Below, piece after piece: positions 26,201 to 40,098 of a stretch of DNA of 64,000 nt; positions within the stretch are counted from its first letter, which is position 1, and each line of letters begins with the position of its first letter. The notes beneath the pieces are model-generated. The model was given only the letters and a program-made list of their open reading frames with translations. It made no database searches and was not told the DNA's origin. The stretch lies in the NCBI RefSeq assembly GCF_000220395.1, contig NW_004085940.1, forward strand, positions 1 through 64,000, in the 5' to 3' direction. Both the position numbers and the translations under genes were made by a program. Source of the DNA: Ichthyophthirius multifiliis (lineage: Eukaryota; Ciliophora; Oligohymenophorea; Hymenostomatida).

Positions 26201-28706
26201 AAAAAATGATTTCCTAATTAGAACAAAAAATACAAGAATTATAAAAAAAAGAAGACGATAATTCTTCAAACAAATACCTCTTATTATAATAAAGTAATAT
26301 CTATAAGGATATTAGATAGCATTTTGTATAAGAGTTGATAAATTTTAAGAATTAGAAAGATCATTTTTGTTACACTAATGCACTTTTTTTCCCTTTAATG
26401 AAAATTTTTTAATAACCTTTCGGCTTTTTAATTGAAAAACATTTCTCTTTTAATGTTTATGTCAATTTTTTTTATTTAATTAATTGTTTAGTGGAAGAAA
26501 TTATTATTTATTAGGAATTTTTTAACGATGAATTTTATTATAATGGTGAAAATATAAATTAGAAAATGGAAATATACTCTAAAGTAGCTTTTTTAATGAG
26601 TACTTTAGTTAATTTAATATAAATATTTACCAAAAATTAAAATTAAGGACATCTTTAGAGCAATTTTGTGTTTTATTATTTATTAAAAGAGTAAAAAACG
26701 TTACAAAAAATATACTGTTTTGGTTAAAAAATAGGTAAAAATTGGCAAAAAATTGAGCTTGTGAGTCTTTTGAAGAAAAATGACGAAAAAACAAATAAAA
26801 AAAAAAAAGAAATTGAAAAATATTAAAAAATAAAATTAATTTTAATAGATGAAAGTTTGGAAATTATAAATGGAAAAATGGAAGAATTAATAAAATTTTT
26901 ATTTTTTTCAATTTAAATTTATTATCCTTTTTAAAATTAAGAAGAAAAAAATTAAAAGGAGGAATTTTTTAAAGAACTTTTTTCAGAATTTTATTTAGAA
27001 GAATTTTCATAAATATTGCAAATTGTCTAAGTTTAAGATTTTTAGAATAAAAATCTTTTTGTAAATAAATTTTTTGAGTTTATTTTGACATTCCTTGAGT
27101 ATTCCTGCTTACCGGGAAAGTTCTTGTAATAAAATAAACTTTTCTACTTCTATATATTGGATAATGAAGAGAAACTACTGGAAAAAAATAAATAGATTTT
27201 AGCTGAATTATAAGAAATATTACCTTAAATAGATTCTAAAGTACTTATATTGGCTATTAAATTATGCATATCGAGAAAAAAATCGGTTCTTTTTGAATTC
27301 ATTAATGATAATTTAGAGTTTTTAGAAAAAAAAGTAAATGAAAAAGAAGTTATAGTTTTCAATTATGGTTAATAGTTAAAAAAAGAATAAAATTTCGACA
27401 TATAAAAAAAAACTGAAGAAATAACTTAATATTTACTTCAAAATATTTTCTATTTAAAAAATCATTCGGCTTAAATTTTAGCATTTTTTTAACGAAAACT
27501 AATCGAAGATATAAAAATTCAAAATAAATTAAAAAACAATAATGAATAAATAGAAGAAGAAAAAGAATATTCTTAAGAAGAAAACAATACTAATTAAAAA
27601 ATATTAAATGAATTTTTAAAAAAACAATACGTTATTTTTGCTTCTATATCTTTCTTAATGAATAAAATAGTTAAAACCTTCCGAATGAAACATCCATTTA
27701 AAGGTACTAAATAAGTTATATAGGATCTTAAAGACAATTAGTTATTAAAAATTCCTTTTTAGAATCTTGAAAAGGGAGAGTTTAAAATATTTAATTAAAT
27801 AGAATTTATTAATACTTTATTACCTTTTGCAGAAATATATGGCTTTTAAGAACTTATTAATAGTAATAAAAAATATGTACTTAAATGGAAAGATGGGAAA
27901 GATAATTATAGTCTTTGTATGGAATTTTTTAAATTTGGTTTAGAATTATTTAGTAAGAATATCTTTTAGAATTAAAGTATTATTAGAAAAGATAGAAACT
28001 ATGTATTTTTGGTCTGTAGGTAGTTTATAGATAATTTAGTTAGGTTGGTATTATTTTTAAATTCGAAAAGTTAACCTTTTTTAAATAAATATGAAGATTT
28101 TGAAATTTAGAAATAATAGAATAACGATAATAATAATAATAATGATTTTTAAGTTTATTAATAATTTTAATAATTAGTCATAGATTTTTTTGTTTAAATT
28201 CTTAAATTTAATAATGAACTTTATGATGTTTTTGTTTAATAAAATGTTATTTCTAAATCTGCTTTGAATTATATTTTGGATTCTGTTTTTAATTTCTCGT
28301 TTTTAAACAAATAGTATTTACATTAATTTATTAATGAAAAAGGACTTGCAGAGCTTTTTAAAATAAAAATAGATAAAGAAAATGAAGAAGAATAGAAAAT
28401 TCAAGAAAAAACAATATAAAAATTACATAATTTATTCTCTGTTTTATTATTTGATGATATTCTTATTAAAGCTAATTTTGAGGCTAAAATTAAAGATTTT
28501 TTTTACCAAAAACAAACATAGGAAGAATAATAATAAAATTAAGAAAATAAATAATAATAATAGAAACATAATTCTCCTCAAAAGAAAAACTTAAATAATA
28601 ATTTTTAATAAGTGAAAATTCCTATAAAGGAATTTGATGAAAGATTTAAAAAATTCGAAAAAAGTGAAATTTTTAAAGATTTAAAAGAAAAAATTTGCAT
28701 AAAAAA

Positions 28707-28739
<33 letters not shown>

Positions 28740-31679
28740 TAATTTTTTTATTATTTAAAAGAAGATGTTTCTTTAGATAAATTTCAATATATCTCTAATG
28801 AATATTTTATTATTTCTTAATAAATTTAAAATAATTCTAATAAAAAAAATTTGCAAAAAAGTTCTAATAATGCAGCTTCTACTACTTCAATTAAAAAAAT
28901 TTAAGAAATTTAATAATAAAATAATAATTAAATGATTAATTTTTAACCTCCTTCAATTATTTATGAAACCATAACTAATTTATTAGATAGTATAGTTTAT
29001 TAATTTGTCAAAAAAATAAATGAGAAACACAATTTAATAAATGACAATAATAAAAGTGAAAAAGAAGAAAATTACTTATTTGATTTTTACTCTTTACTTA
29101 AAATAGTATAAACTATATGCAGGACATCCCCTGCTTTAGTGCCTATAATAATAAGACATAGATGTTCAAAAACTGTAAAAAAGACACTATAAGGTAACCC
29201 TTAATTAGAAGATCATATATATAAACAAATAGGTGGATAACATTTTCATTTTTTGAAGTTTTTAATAAAATGTATGAATGAATTTACAATTTGTAGTATA
29301 AAAGAATTTATTTTTGAGTTATGTTTAGACAAATTTATTTTATATGAAAATTCGAATAATAAAATAATTCCTTTTGGTTAAGAAATCCGAAAAAAAGTAT
29401 TAAATGAAATCTATTAAATTTTAGAAGTAGAATTTTTAAAATAAGAAATATCAGTAGAATTTTGTCCGTAAAAAATTCATATTTTAATCTGCTATGTAAA
29501 TTTACATATTTTCCTTATGAATATAAAAGATATTACTAGAATTTCAATTGAAGAAGGGATTAATTTTATTAAATTATATATGAATATTTTAAAATAATGT
29601 GATATTTAGAAATGGAATTAATTTTAGACTGTTTTTTAATTTTTAAGCACATAGATTGAAGTGTTATATTATTTTAATTATAATTTAATACTTAATGGCG
29701 GCAAAAAAAGGAGAGTTTAAAAAAATTAATATTTTTTAGAAAAATACATTAATGAGTAAATTATTTCAAGTAAACTTTAAAAAAGTGTTTTGAAAAAATA
29801 TAAAGACTTCTTAAATTTTCCGCTTTAGAATCAAATACTAGAAAATAATTAATAAAGTAGCAATCTCATGAGAAATAATAGGAGAAGAAGAAATATTTTA
29901 CATAATAACAGAAATAATAATTTATTAGATAATAATAATTAATAATAGTCATGTTTTTCTTTCCAATATTAAAATAATTATAATAGCTATTCATAAAGTT
30001 ATAATAATGTGAGTGATAATTCGTCTTCTTTATCATCTTTTGCTCCAAATACTAACGGAATGAATGATTCTAGAGTACTAAATAGGCATAGAAATTAATT
30101 TAATTATGGAGAAGATGAAAATTACGATATTTATCATGATGATGATGGTTTAGATGAAGATTTCGAAGACGAATTCGAGTAATCAGATGGTACCTTTATT
30201 GAAGAAGGTCCTGGAGGTAATTAAATATTTTACAGTTTAGGTGAATATGATGATGATAATGATGATGATGATGAAGATGATGATGATGACGATGATGATG
30301 ATGATAATGATGATGATGATGATGATAATGATGATGATGATCATGAAGATTAAAATGAAGACAGCAATGAGTAAAATGAAGATAATAATAATGAAGATTC
30401 AGCTAATAATATAAATTAATAAAATATTTAATAAAATAATGAAAATAATTAAATTTTAGAAGAAGAAGAAAATTATATAAGTGAAAATACAAGTAATTAA
30501 CAAAATAATTATAATTTTAAAATAATTTTTATTTAAAATAATAATAATAAATATATATATTTGTTTATATTTTAATTTTTTTTTAATAAAAAAAGTTACT
30601 GAAATGTAATCTGATGATTATAATTCATCTAATGATGATTCGGAAGATTAATATGAAGATGAAGATTTTTCCTCATTAGATAATTATGAAGAATAAGATG
30701 ATGATTATGAAAACGAAGGAGAAGAATGTTCATATTCATACGAAGAAGATAATTTCAGTTAAGAAGAAGAAGATTACGATGAATACGATGACGAAGAAAG
30801 TTTTTCTTAATGGCATGATAATTAATAAGTAAGAGAGGAAGAAGAAGAATAATAAAATGAAGAATAGAATTGGATAAACGAAATATAATAAGGAAATTGT
30901 GGATAGAATATTATTATTAATAATGAAATAAATCAAGTAGAAGAAGAAGATGAGAATAATTAAAATATAACTTGTATATACTAACCTTATAATAGTGAAA
31001 TGAGTTACAGTTCATATAGTTTAGAATAAAATAATTATTTAAAATTTATAAAAAATAATAAGAATTAAGATTCAGATAATAAAAAAATAAAATCTGTGAA
31101 ATATGTAGTAAATTTAAATGGAATTAATTTATGTAGTTATATTTAAAATTTAGTAATGAAAAATAAAAGATAAATTGAAGCTCTTTTTTTAATTGGAGAT
31201 AATAATAAAAAAGATGAACAATTTTTTTAAGTACTTTTTTAAAAATAAAATCTATAAGAAAATCAATTTATAGCAGTTTCTATTTATATATATAATTTCT
31301 TATAAAAAATTAAGAATTTGAAAAATAATTCTAAAAAATAAAAATAGAATAATTAAAATATTAATAACTAAGTACATTAATATTCTCCTTATTGTAGATA
31401 AATATAAAATGGTAGAAACGGAGATATTATAGTAGATGATGATATTTAAGGAAGTCTTTTAAATTAATTATTAACATAAGAGGAAATTTTAAATTAAAGA
31501 AGAAGAAATATAGGTGATTAAAGAAGAAATAGAAATATTATTTTATAAAATAATAGTGAAAGTGAAAGTTTTCATTAGAATTTTTTTAATAGCAGTTGGG
31601 AATATGATTCAAACTTTTAATAAAATTAAATTAATAATAATTTATAAAATAATGATATTATTATAGAAGAAAATGATAT

Positions 31680-31725
<46 letters not shown>

Positions 31726-34700
31726 GTAATAGTAATTTTAAATCCAAGAATAAATAAACTAAAATTAAATATTGCATTAATAAAATTAAACCAATTTATA
31801 ATTTGAAAATTAAATCTAATAATGCGAAATCGAATAAAACATATAAAAAAATTTAGATAATGAATAATAATTAATATAAGAAATGCAATAGTAATAATAA
31901 GCAAACGAATTATAATAGACACAAGGAAATACATAATAAAAGAGAAGCCCTTAATAAAATTAATAAAATTTACAAGAAGAAAGTAAAAACGACGAAAATT
32001 AATCAAATAATCTTATAATGAGATAAATCTAATAAATAAGCAATACTTTAAGCCCGTTTATTAATTAATAAACGATAAATAATTACTTTTCTAATAATAT
32101 TGAAAATAACTAAAATATAAATGATTTATAATTTTAACTTAATTAATATATAAATTAATCTTAAAACTCATTTATGAATATTTCTCCTGTATATAATGAA
32201 AATACCAATTAAAATACTTAGTTTACTTATGATAATAGCAATATTAATAATAGTTTGTAAGGTTTTTAGTTGTCTTAATAATCTTTAAATCAATTATCTT
32301 AATTTAATCTTAATATTGACTTTTTAAAACATAATAAAATTGATTTGTAATTTTTTGATTCTTTACCTGATTATTTAAGAGAAGAATTAATTTTGCAGTT
32401 TTTAACAGGATATAATGCTTAATAAAATAATTAAAAGGATAATAATAAATAAAACTCATCTAATTAATAATAAGAATAGTAGTAATAAAATATGAATAGT
32501 ATAAATTCTCAAATTATTGAATAAACCGATGAAAATACAAGAAAAGATATCCTTTCTTAATCTGATTAATAATTTATTTAAACACTTTCATAAAATTTCT
32601 AAAAAGAAGCAGAAAATCTTAAAAAAAACAAAAAAAATGATATTCTAAAATAAACATCTTAATAATAAGAAAAGGAAGATGTAAAAAAATATAAATATAT
32701 ATAATATCTATTTTTTTTTAAGTAAATGCAAGAGAATTTTAGTTAAAATGTACTTTAAAAAATAATACAAACAGACGATTATTTTATTTAATATTTACTA
32801 AAAATAATATATTAAGAAAGCTATAGTATAAAGAATTTCCCTATAATATTATTAGAATTAATATGTATAAATCCAGAAATCGAATACAAAGTATATGATG
32901 CTTTTATGTTTATTTTGAATAACAAAAATATTAATAAACTAAACATTTAAGAATATTCAAAAAATTAGTAATTCCCTTAATTTATATTATATTTGAAAAA
33001 CTCAATAGAGAGAGATTATAAAAAGGTCTATTTCAATGTAACATTGAAAATTCTTAAAATAATTAATAAATTGACTTTAAATAAATATAAATATTTCATA
33101 TAAAGTAATGTTAAAAATTATTAATCTTTAAAATCTATTGAATATCTTAAGGAATAATTTAATTATAATAATGATTATTTACCTTATTTATAATTAATGT
33201 ATTTATTAACATAAGAGCCATTTATCAATAATTAAAATCATTTATAATATTTGTTGTTTTCAATAAATAATGTAATATAAAGATAGTTCTAATAATAAAC
33301 TACACAAGAACAAGATATTATAAAAGAAAGCTCTTAAAATATATAATAAGAATAATAAAAAAATTAATCTAAATAATAATCTTTACATCCATTAGCGATA
33401 TAATGGATTTGTTAATGTTTTTCAAGTTAATGTTTAAACGAATTTATAATATAAAAGCTTTCTTTAATTTTGAATTAATTATGTTATGATTAGAATAATT
33501 TAGAGATTTTTTCTTCTGAATTAAGAAATATTATAATGATATTTAGTAATTAATTAAATACTCAAATATAATAAACCCTATAAAGTATAAAAAATATAGA
33601 AATTAATAACGAAACATAAATGAAATAATTTAAAGAAAGAATGAATTAATTGGAATAATAAATATAAGGAGAATAAAAAATATAGAATTTATTTTAAATT
33701 ATGTATGAGTTATTTAAAAAATCATTTAATTAATTGGATTAGAAAAATGAGGAAAATCTAGAAAATGATGAAAATGTTAAAGATAAAAAAAAAAACAATA
33801 AAAAGAAAAGTTAGATACTATAAAAAATTAAATTAGAAATAAATTCTCTGAAATTATTAAAAATGAAACTGTTAATTAACTTTGGATTAATACTATTGAA
33901 TTGTTATCTATTGTAGGAAAAATAGACGTTTATAATACCATTATATAAAAACTTTAGCCAGTTGTCGAAAGTTATTTAATCTTCTTTAGTATTATGCATG
34001 ATGATGATTTTGAGTTTGTATAAAAAAATGATAATCATTAGAAAAAAATTACATAAAAAAAATAAATATCTTAATTAATTGATGAAGTTACTAATTAATA
34101 AAATCTTAATTCACACTTAAATTATGATGTTTTTTTTATAAAAATAAGAATATATAATTAAATATAAATATAATATATATATATTATATATTTATATATA
34201 TATTATATATTATATATTATATATTAATAGGTTCTGAAATAAAGTTTCAATGATATAGATAATCATGAAATATTTAAATTTTTATGTGAAAAAAGTAAGT
34301 TGGTAATAAATTAAATGGTAAAATAGAATTTGATAAAGAAAAGAAGAAAATTAAAAAGTAATAGAAAAACACTATAAAGAGATCCTTTTTAAATTATTTT
34401 TCAATAATTACCTTTTATTATTGAATTCGAAAATAAAAAAAATTATTTTAAATACTAAATATAAAATATTAGATAATAATGCAAAAGCTAATATAAGAAA
34501 ATTGCTATTACAGTAAGAAGAAATCAAATTTTTGAAGATTCTTTTAACTAAATAAATAATTTAAAACAAGAATAATTAAAATGTAAATTTGTTATTGAAT
34601 TCCAAGATGAAGAAGGTGTCGATGCCGGTGGTTTACTAAGAGAATGGTTTCTTTAATTATCAAAAGCTATGCTTAACCCAGATTATTTACTTTTCAAACC

Positions 34701-35843
34701 TTCTAATACTGGAAATACATATTAACCCAATTAAAATTCTTATTTTAATGAAAACCATTTAGATTATTTTAAATTTATAGGAAGAATAGTTGGAAAAGTA
34801 ATTATTATTTAAAAAAAAAATTAATATAATTAATATAAATTTTTATTTTTTCTAAAAAAGGCTCTATTTGAAGGATAAATGCTCGAAGCTTATTTTACAA
34901 GATCTTTTTATAAACATATATTAGGATAACCTTTAACATATCATGATATATAAGATTAAGATTATGATTTTTATAAAAGTTTAAAATGGTTAATAGAGAC
35001 TGATATAACTAATTTTACTGATTTAGCTTTTAGGTTTTTTTTTTTTTTTTTTTTTAAGAAATATATTTATATTTTTAATAGTTTTGAGGAAAATTAATTT
35101 GGTAAATATGAATAAATAGAACTCATTCCTAATGGAAAGAATATAACTGTTACAGAAGAAAATAAATATTAATATGTAAAATTGATTTGTTATGCTAAAA
35201 TGGCTAAAAATATAAAAGTGTAAATTGAAAAATTCCTTGAAGGTTTTCATGAACTTATTCCTCATGATTTAATTGAAATATTTAATTCTTAAGAATTAGA
35301 GTTAATTATTTCTGGTTTACCAGAAATTGATAGTAAATATTTTTTTTATCTTTATCTTATTTTTTTTAAATAAAGTATAAGATCTTAAAGAAAATACTGA
35401 ATATTAAAATTATACCAAAAATAGTAAAGTTATTGCTTGGTTCTGGGAAGTATTAGAAAATTACGATGAAGCATAAAAAGCATCTTTTCTATAATTTGTT
35501 ACAGGTTTATATTAATATAATTTTTTATTTTTTTTAAATATAAGAATTTTTTTTAATATAGGAACATCTAAAGTACCGCTTGAAGGATTCAAATAATTAA
35601 GAGGTATTTCAGGATTATAAAAATTCTAAATTCATAAAAGTTATGATATATCTAAACTTCCAACAGCTCATACATGGCAAAAAACGAATATTATATATTT
35701 TTTATTATTATTTATTTATTATTATTTATAAAAATAATAGCTTTAATTAACTTGATTTGCCTGAATATCCTACAAAAGAAATACTAAAAAATAAATTATT
35801 AATTGCAATATCAGAAGGAAAGGAAGGATTTGGATTTGTATGA
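23215..35843 (+). CDS. Giant HECT E3 ubiquitin ligase, HUWE1/TOM1 class
   Basis: A 12.6-kb gene encodes roughly 4,000 residues ending in a complete HECT domain that transfers ubiquitin through a thioester cysteine. The start is ATG 23215 (MKIPQNLIEDLKKVSFSF), followed by a 62-bp intron (23269-23330). The N-terminal half is an alpha-helical solenoid, as in the DUF908/DUF913 armadillo region of this class. A very acidic Asp/Glu tract lies at about 30240-30350 with a second at 30600-30960, then a Gln/Asn-rich region. The segment FFDSLPDYLREELI (about 32350-32390) resembles the ubiquitin-binding motif of HUWE1. In the HECT domain I see DEEGVDAGGLLREWF, FIGRIVGKALFEG, LIPNGKNITVTEENKYQYV, WFWEVLENYDEAQKASFLQF, FVTGTSKVPLEGF and LPTAHTCFNQLDLP. 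The catalytic Cys codon is split by an intron (35677-35740). The last residues EGKEGFGFV match the class. Some internal frame breaks lie at homopolymers. Confidence 0.86.
30240..30350 (+). repeat. GAT-rich acidic repeat in the HECT ligase
   Basis: A run of mostly GAT codons encodes more than thirty Asp residues with few Asn, Glu and His interruptions. Acidic tracts of this kind are characteristic of the central part of HUWE1/TOM1-class ligases, where they are thought to bind basic proteins such as histones. The low-complexity DNA is a likely source of length variation. Confidence 0.85.
31675..31725 (+). repeat. TAA/ATA/AAT tract inside the HECT ligase (polyGln in the favoured frame)
   Basis: About 17 trinucleotide units plus short extensions. 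Read as TAA (Gln) the downstream frame stays open for hundreds of codons and leads to the ubiquitin-binding-like motif. Read as ATA or AAT it reaches TGA by about 32010-32015. PolyGln is therefore the best reading, although the incoming frame gives Ile and needs a one-base correction. Confidence 0.7.
35677..35740 (+). other. GC-AG intron splitting the HECT catalytic cysteine codon
   Basis: The exon ends CATACATG and the next begins CTTTAATTAACTTG. Removing the 64 bases between them gives HTCFNQLDLP, the invariant HECT active-site sequence, with TG|C forming the cysteine codon. The intron starts GCAAAA and ends AATAG, so the donor is GC instead of GT. No GT donor nearby gives the conserved peptide. 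Confidence 0.8.
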
Positions 35844-37540
35844 AAATTAATTTAAAAATATTTAAACAATTATATTTAAAGTTATAAATTATAAATATAT
35901 TAAATTAATGTTGTTAATAATAAACATCAATTTTGATTTTAATTTTTTTTTATAAAATATTATAAAAATTATATTTATAAATAAACTTAAAAATTATTAA
36001 TCGAATAAAAAAAATTAAATATTAATTATAAAAAATGAATTAAATATAATTAAAGAATTTTATTAAATATAAAAGAATATTAAAAAGAAATTTTGTAAAT
36101 AAATAATAAAATATATAATATTTTATTAAAAATTTATATTATAATAATTAATATAAAAAAATTATATGAATTAATAGTATAAATAAGATTAGATTATTAA
36201 TTACAAAATATTATTATTTTATAATTATTTTTTATAAAAATAATAAGCAAAATAAAATCTATAGAGAATAAAAAAAAAACATAGAAAAATAAAAAAAAAA
36301 ACAAAATTAAATATTAAAATTAATAGAAGGATAAAAAAAAAAAATTAATTTTATAATAGACATAATTTTTATTAATAAAATATATATATAGTATATATTA
36401 TAAAAATAAAAAAATATAAATATATATAAATATATTAATATATATATTTATATATTTATATATATATATATTTAATTAATATAAATTTTCGTTAATTTAT
36501 CTTTATCTGATCATAAAAATATTTATTTTATATAATTAATTTTAATTGTAAAAATATAAGATTTTTTTTTTTTTTTTAAATATAATATTTTTTTTTTTTT
36601 AATAAAAGCAGGAAATTAATATATTAATGTTAATAATATTAAATTTTTTGTATTAAAAAAAAATGAATTTTTTTCAAATTTATTTATACTTTGTAAAATA
36701 AATATAAATTACAAAAGTTTCTCTTATTTACCTATAAAGGAACAATAACTAATTTTTTTTTTTATTTAAAATCAACTACATTTTTTATTTTTTCTTTAAG
36801 TTAAAATATTTTTATTTTTTATAAAAAATATAGTAATATTTTATTAAACTTTACAAGTTATTAGAAGAAAATCTATATAATAAAAAATATTTCTTTATTT
36901 TTTTCTGAAGGAATCTTTATAACAAAATAAAAATTACATTTATTTATTTATAAATTAGAAATCATTTTATTTTATAATTTAATTATTATAAATAAATATA
37001 AATTACAAAAAATTAAATTTTTAAACTATATAACAAAGAAGTGATTATTTAATATTTATAAAAATAATAATATAATTTTTAAATATTAGATAGTATGTAT
37101 TTCTTATATTTAATGACTATTTTAAAGAAAATGAAATATAAACTAAATTGATATAAATAAATGTACATTAAAATTATAATATTTTTTCTTAATGAAATAA
37201 CTAGAGAAAAATATGATACTATAATAGCTTTATAAAAATAATTATTTTAAAATGAATAAAATAAACTTTATTAAATGATAAAAAATAAAATACTTATTCT
37301 GATTATAAAAAAGCTGTATTTTTATATAATATTTTAATTAAAAAAGAATTATTAATTATTAATTTTTATCTTTTAGATTATATATTTTTAAATTTTTTTA
37401 AAAAAATAAGTAATACTTTGTTAAAAAAAAATACATATGGAATTAAATTTTTAAATATTTTTTATTAATATTATTGATAAAATTAAGTAAATATAATAAA
37501 ATATATACTTACAATGCTTTTGTTTTAATAAATTTAATAA
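35844..37540. other. 1.7 kb AT-rich convergent intergenic region
   Basis: The region lies between the 3' ends of the + strand HECT ligase and the - strand GYF gene. I see no supported coding exon, only A/T runs and short TA repeats (about 36360-36480). It should contain both genes' polyadenylation regions. Confidence 0.65.
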
Positions 37541-40038
37541 TCATAATGTTGGAAAGTCTTAATCTGTTAGATTATATTTCTAGCTTTTATTTAAATTTTA
37601 TTTAGATAAATAATCAGTTTATTAAGGCTTATTATTGATAACTTATTAAATGTTTTATTATTATATATTTTATAATAAATTTGATTAATATTGTTATTTT
37701 TATTACGATTATTATATTTATTATTATTGTTTCATTTAATATTATTATGTACTTTAATAATATATAGTATCTTACTATTATTAAATATTTTATATTTTAT
37801 ATTAATCATTTTAAAAATTAAAATTTGGTATATTTTTGTTTTAAGCTTGCTATGTCAAATTAAAGTTTGGTGGTGGCATATTAAATTATTACTATTATTA
37901 CGGGAAAGTACATTAATTTTTATAAATATTTTAAGGGATTTAATTAGGTTTTTAAAGATTACTCTAGAAATTTAGATTCTAAGGTTATTATTACATAAAC
38001 TCTTAACTTTTATTAGCATAAATGAATTATAATTATTTTTTACGATTATTTTACATATTAAAATTTTTATGATTGTTTTAATTTTTTTAGTTGATATAAT
38101 TATATTATTAAGTTTATTATTATGCTTATTATTAATATAAATGTTAACTATTTTAATTATTTTAATAGTAATTATTATTCTAATATTAGTTATTAATATT
38201 AATATTTTAGTTAACATTATAACATTAATTCATAATTAAATTATAAAAATATTATTAATTTTATTATGGTACTTATTAAATAGTAGTCTAATTTGTAGTT
38301 TATTAACCTTATTATTAAACTACTTAAGTTTAATTCATTTAATATGTATTTTTTAATTCATTAATTTAATTAATTTAATTCACAAACCTATCATTAAAAA
38401 TCTTCAAATCAGAATACTTTATCCAGTATTAAATTTTTTCTAAAGCGACTACTATATCATTAAAATGGTCTTTCCAAAGATCCATTTATACAGAACTATA
38501 AGGTCCTTATATTTATCCATTATCGTCTTTATAAATCCATATTTTTTCGTGAGTATTTACTTGGAGCATATAGGCTACATATTGGAAATAGTTTCCTTCT
38601 TTTTCTTATTATTCGGCTATAAGTTTTGCTATTTATAAGTCTTTTTCTTTTTATTTTTATTTTCTTCTTTCTTCTATTTCCTTTCTCTAGTTTTCTGTAA
38701 GAGTAGTTTTCCCGAAAATTTGCTCATCGATCTATTCGTTTAAGAGTTCTTTTTCTTCGTCTTCTTCTTCTTTATTTACAATTAAATTTTCGAGTAAATT
38801 TTGTTCTTTTTCTCCATTTTTTTCTTTTTCTTTTATTTTATTTTATTATTAAATATCTTCATCTTCTTAATCATAAATATAATTTTGAATGAAATTTTTT
38901 TCGTTTAAATCATAATCAAAAACTTTATATTATTATTGTAATTATTAGGTTTTATCAGAATTAAGAATCAAGTTTAAATCTTAAATAAAGTTATTATTTT
39001 AAATTTATTCAATATTTTTATTTTTTTCATCCTCTTTTTTATTTTCAATTATAATTTCTTCTTCTTCTTCTTCGTCATCATTATCTTATTCTAATGCTTC
39101 ATTTTTTCCAATCTATTATTCATTTTTATCTTCTATTTCATATTTTTAAAATTAATATTATTTTTTTTATATTTCATCGTAAGAAATACTTTCGCTATTT
39201 TTTTATTTTTTATCAGATTTTAATATTTCCTCATCATTACTTTATAAACTATTTTCTTCTTCTTCTGCACTATCACCGCTAACCCATTGTAAGGATTTAT
39301 TGCTTTCTTCATCTTATTATTTTTATTATTAATATTATTTTGCTATTTTTTCATCAATATCACCATATTCTTCTTCTAATTATTTATCTAGAATTTATTA
39401 TTAATTTTATTCATTTTCTTTTTTTTCTTCAACAGTTATTTATTAAAACTATTATAAGAATTAATCAAGAATTTTTTATTTTTCATTAAGATTAACCTAA
39501 GGAACTTTTTTTTCTTCTTTTTTATTTTTAAATCTTTCTTAATTAAATAAACTTTTATCAATTGTTTTAAACTCAAAATCTACGCAGGGTTCTAAATTAT
39601 TATCTTCAGCCCAATCGGGATCACTTTCGCTTGATTCATATTACATTTCTTTAATGTTTTTTTAATTATTCATTGTATTTCGGTTCTATTATTTATTATT
39701 GCATGCATTTGAATGTTGTTTTGGAATATTTTCGAAGGCATTTTCGACTACAAAATCTTCTGAATATCTATAATTCATAAATACTGGTTATTATTATTCT
39801 TTGAAAAACATTTATGGAAATAAATTTAATAGTCTTTCTAACCATTATTATTGTGCATTTTAATATTCACCTTTATTATAAGGTCTTTTATTTATTATTC
39901 CAAAATATATTTATTTAAATTTTTATTTTCCAACACCTTTTTGCTTTATAGGACCTCCTTTTTTTTCATCTTTTTAAGTATTTAAATGCATTGATATAGA
40001 ACTTGTATATTTTTTTTCTGGTTTATCACCAGGTTTAA

Positions 40039-40098
<60 letters not shown>

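Noticed and set aside
31626-32006. Minus-strand hydrophobic frame over the AAT tract
   Set aside because: Antisense to the Gln-rich region of the HECT ligase, which is flanked on both sides by ligase sequence.
37691-37975. Plus-strand hydrophobic frame rich in Leu and Ile
   Set aside because: Antisense shadow of the Q/N-rich tail of the GYF gene. TAA on the minus strand reads as TTA (Leu) on the plus strand.
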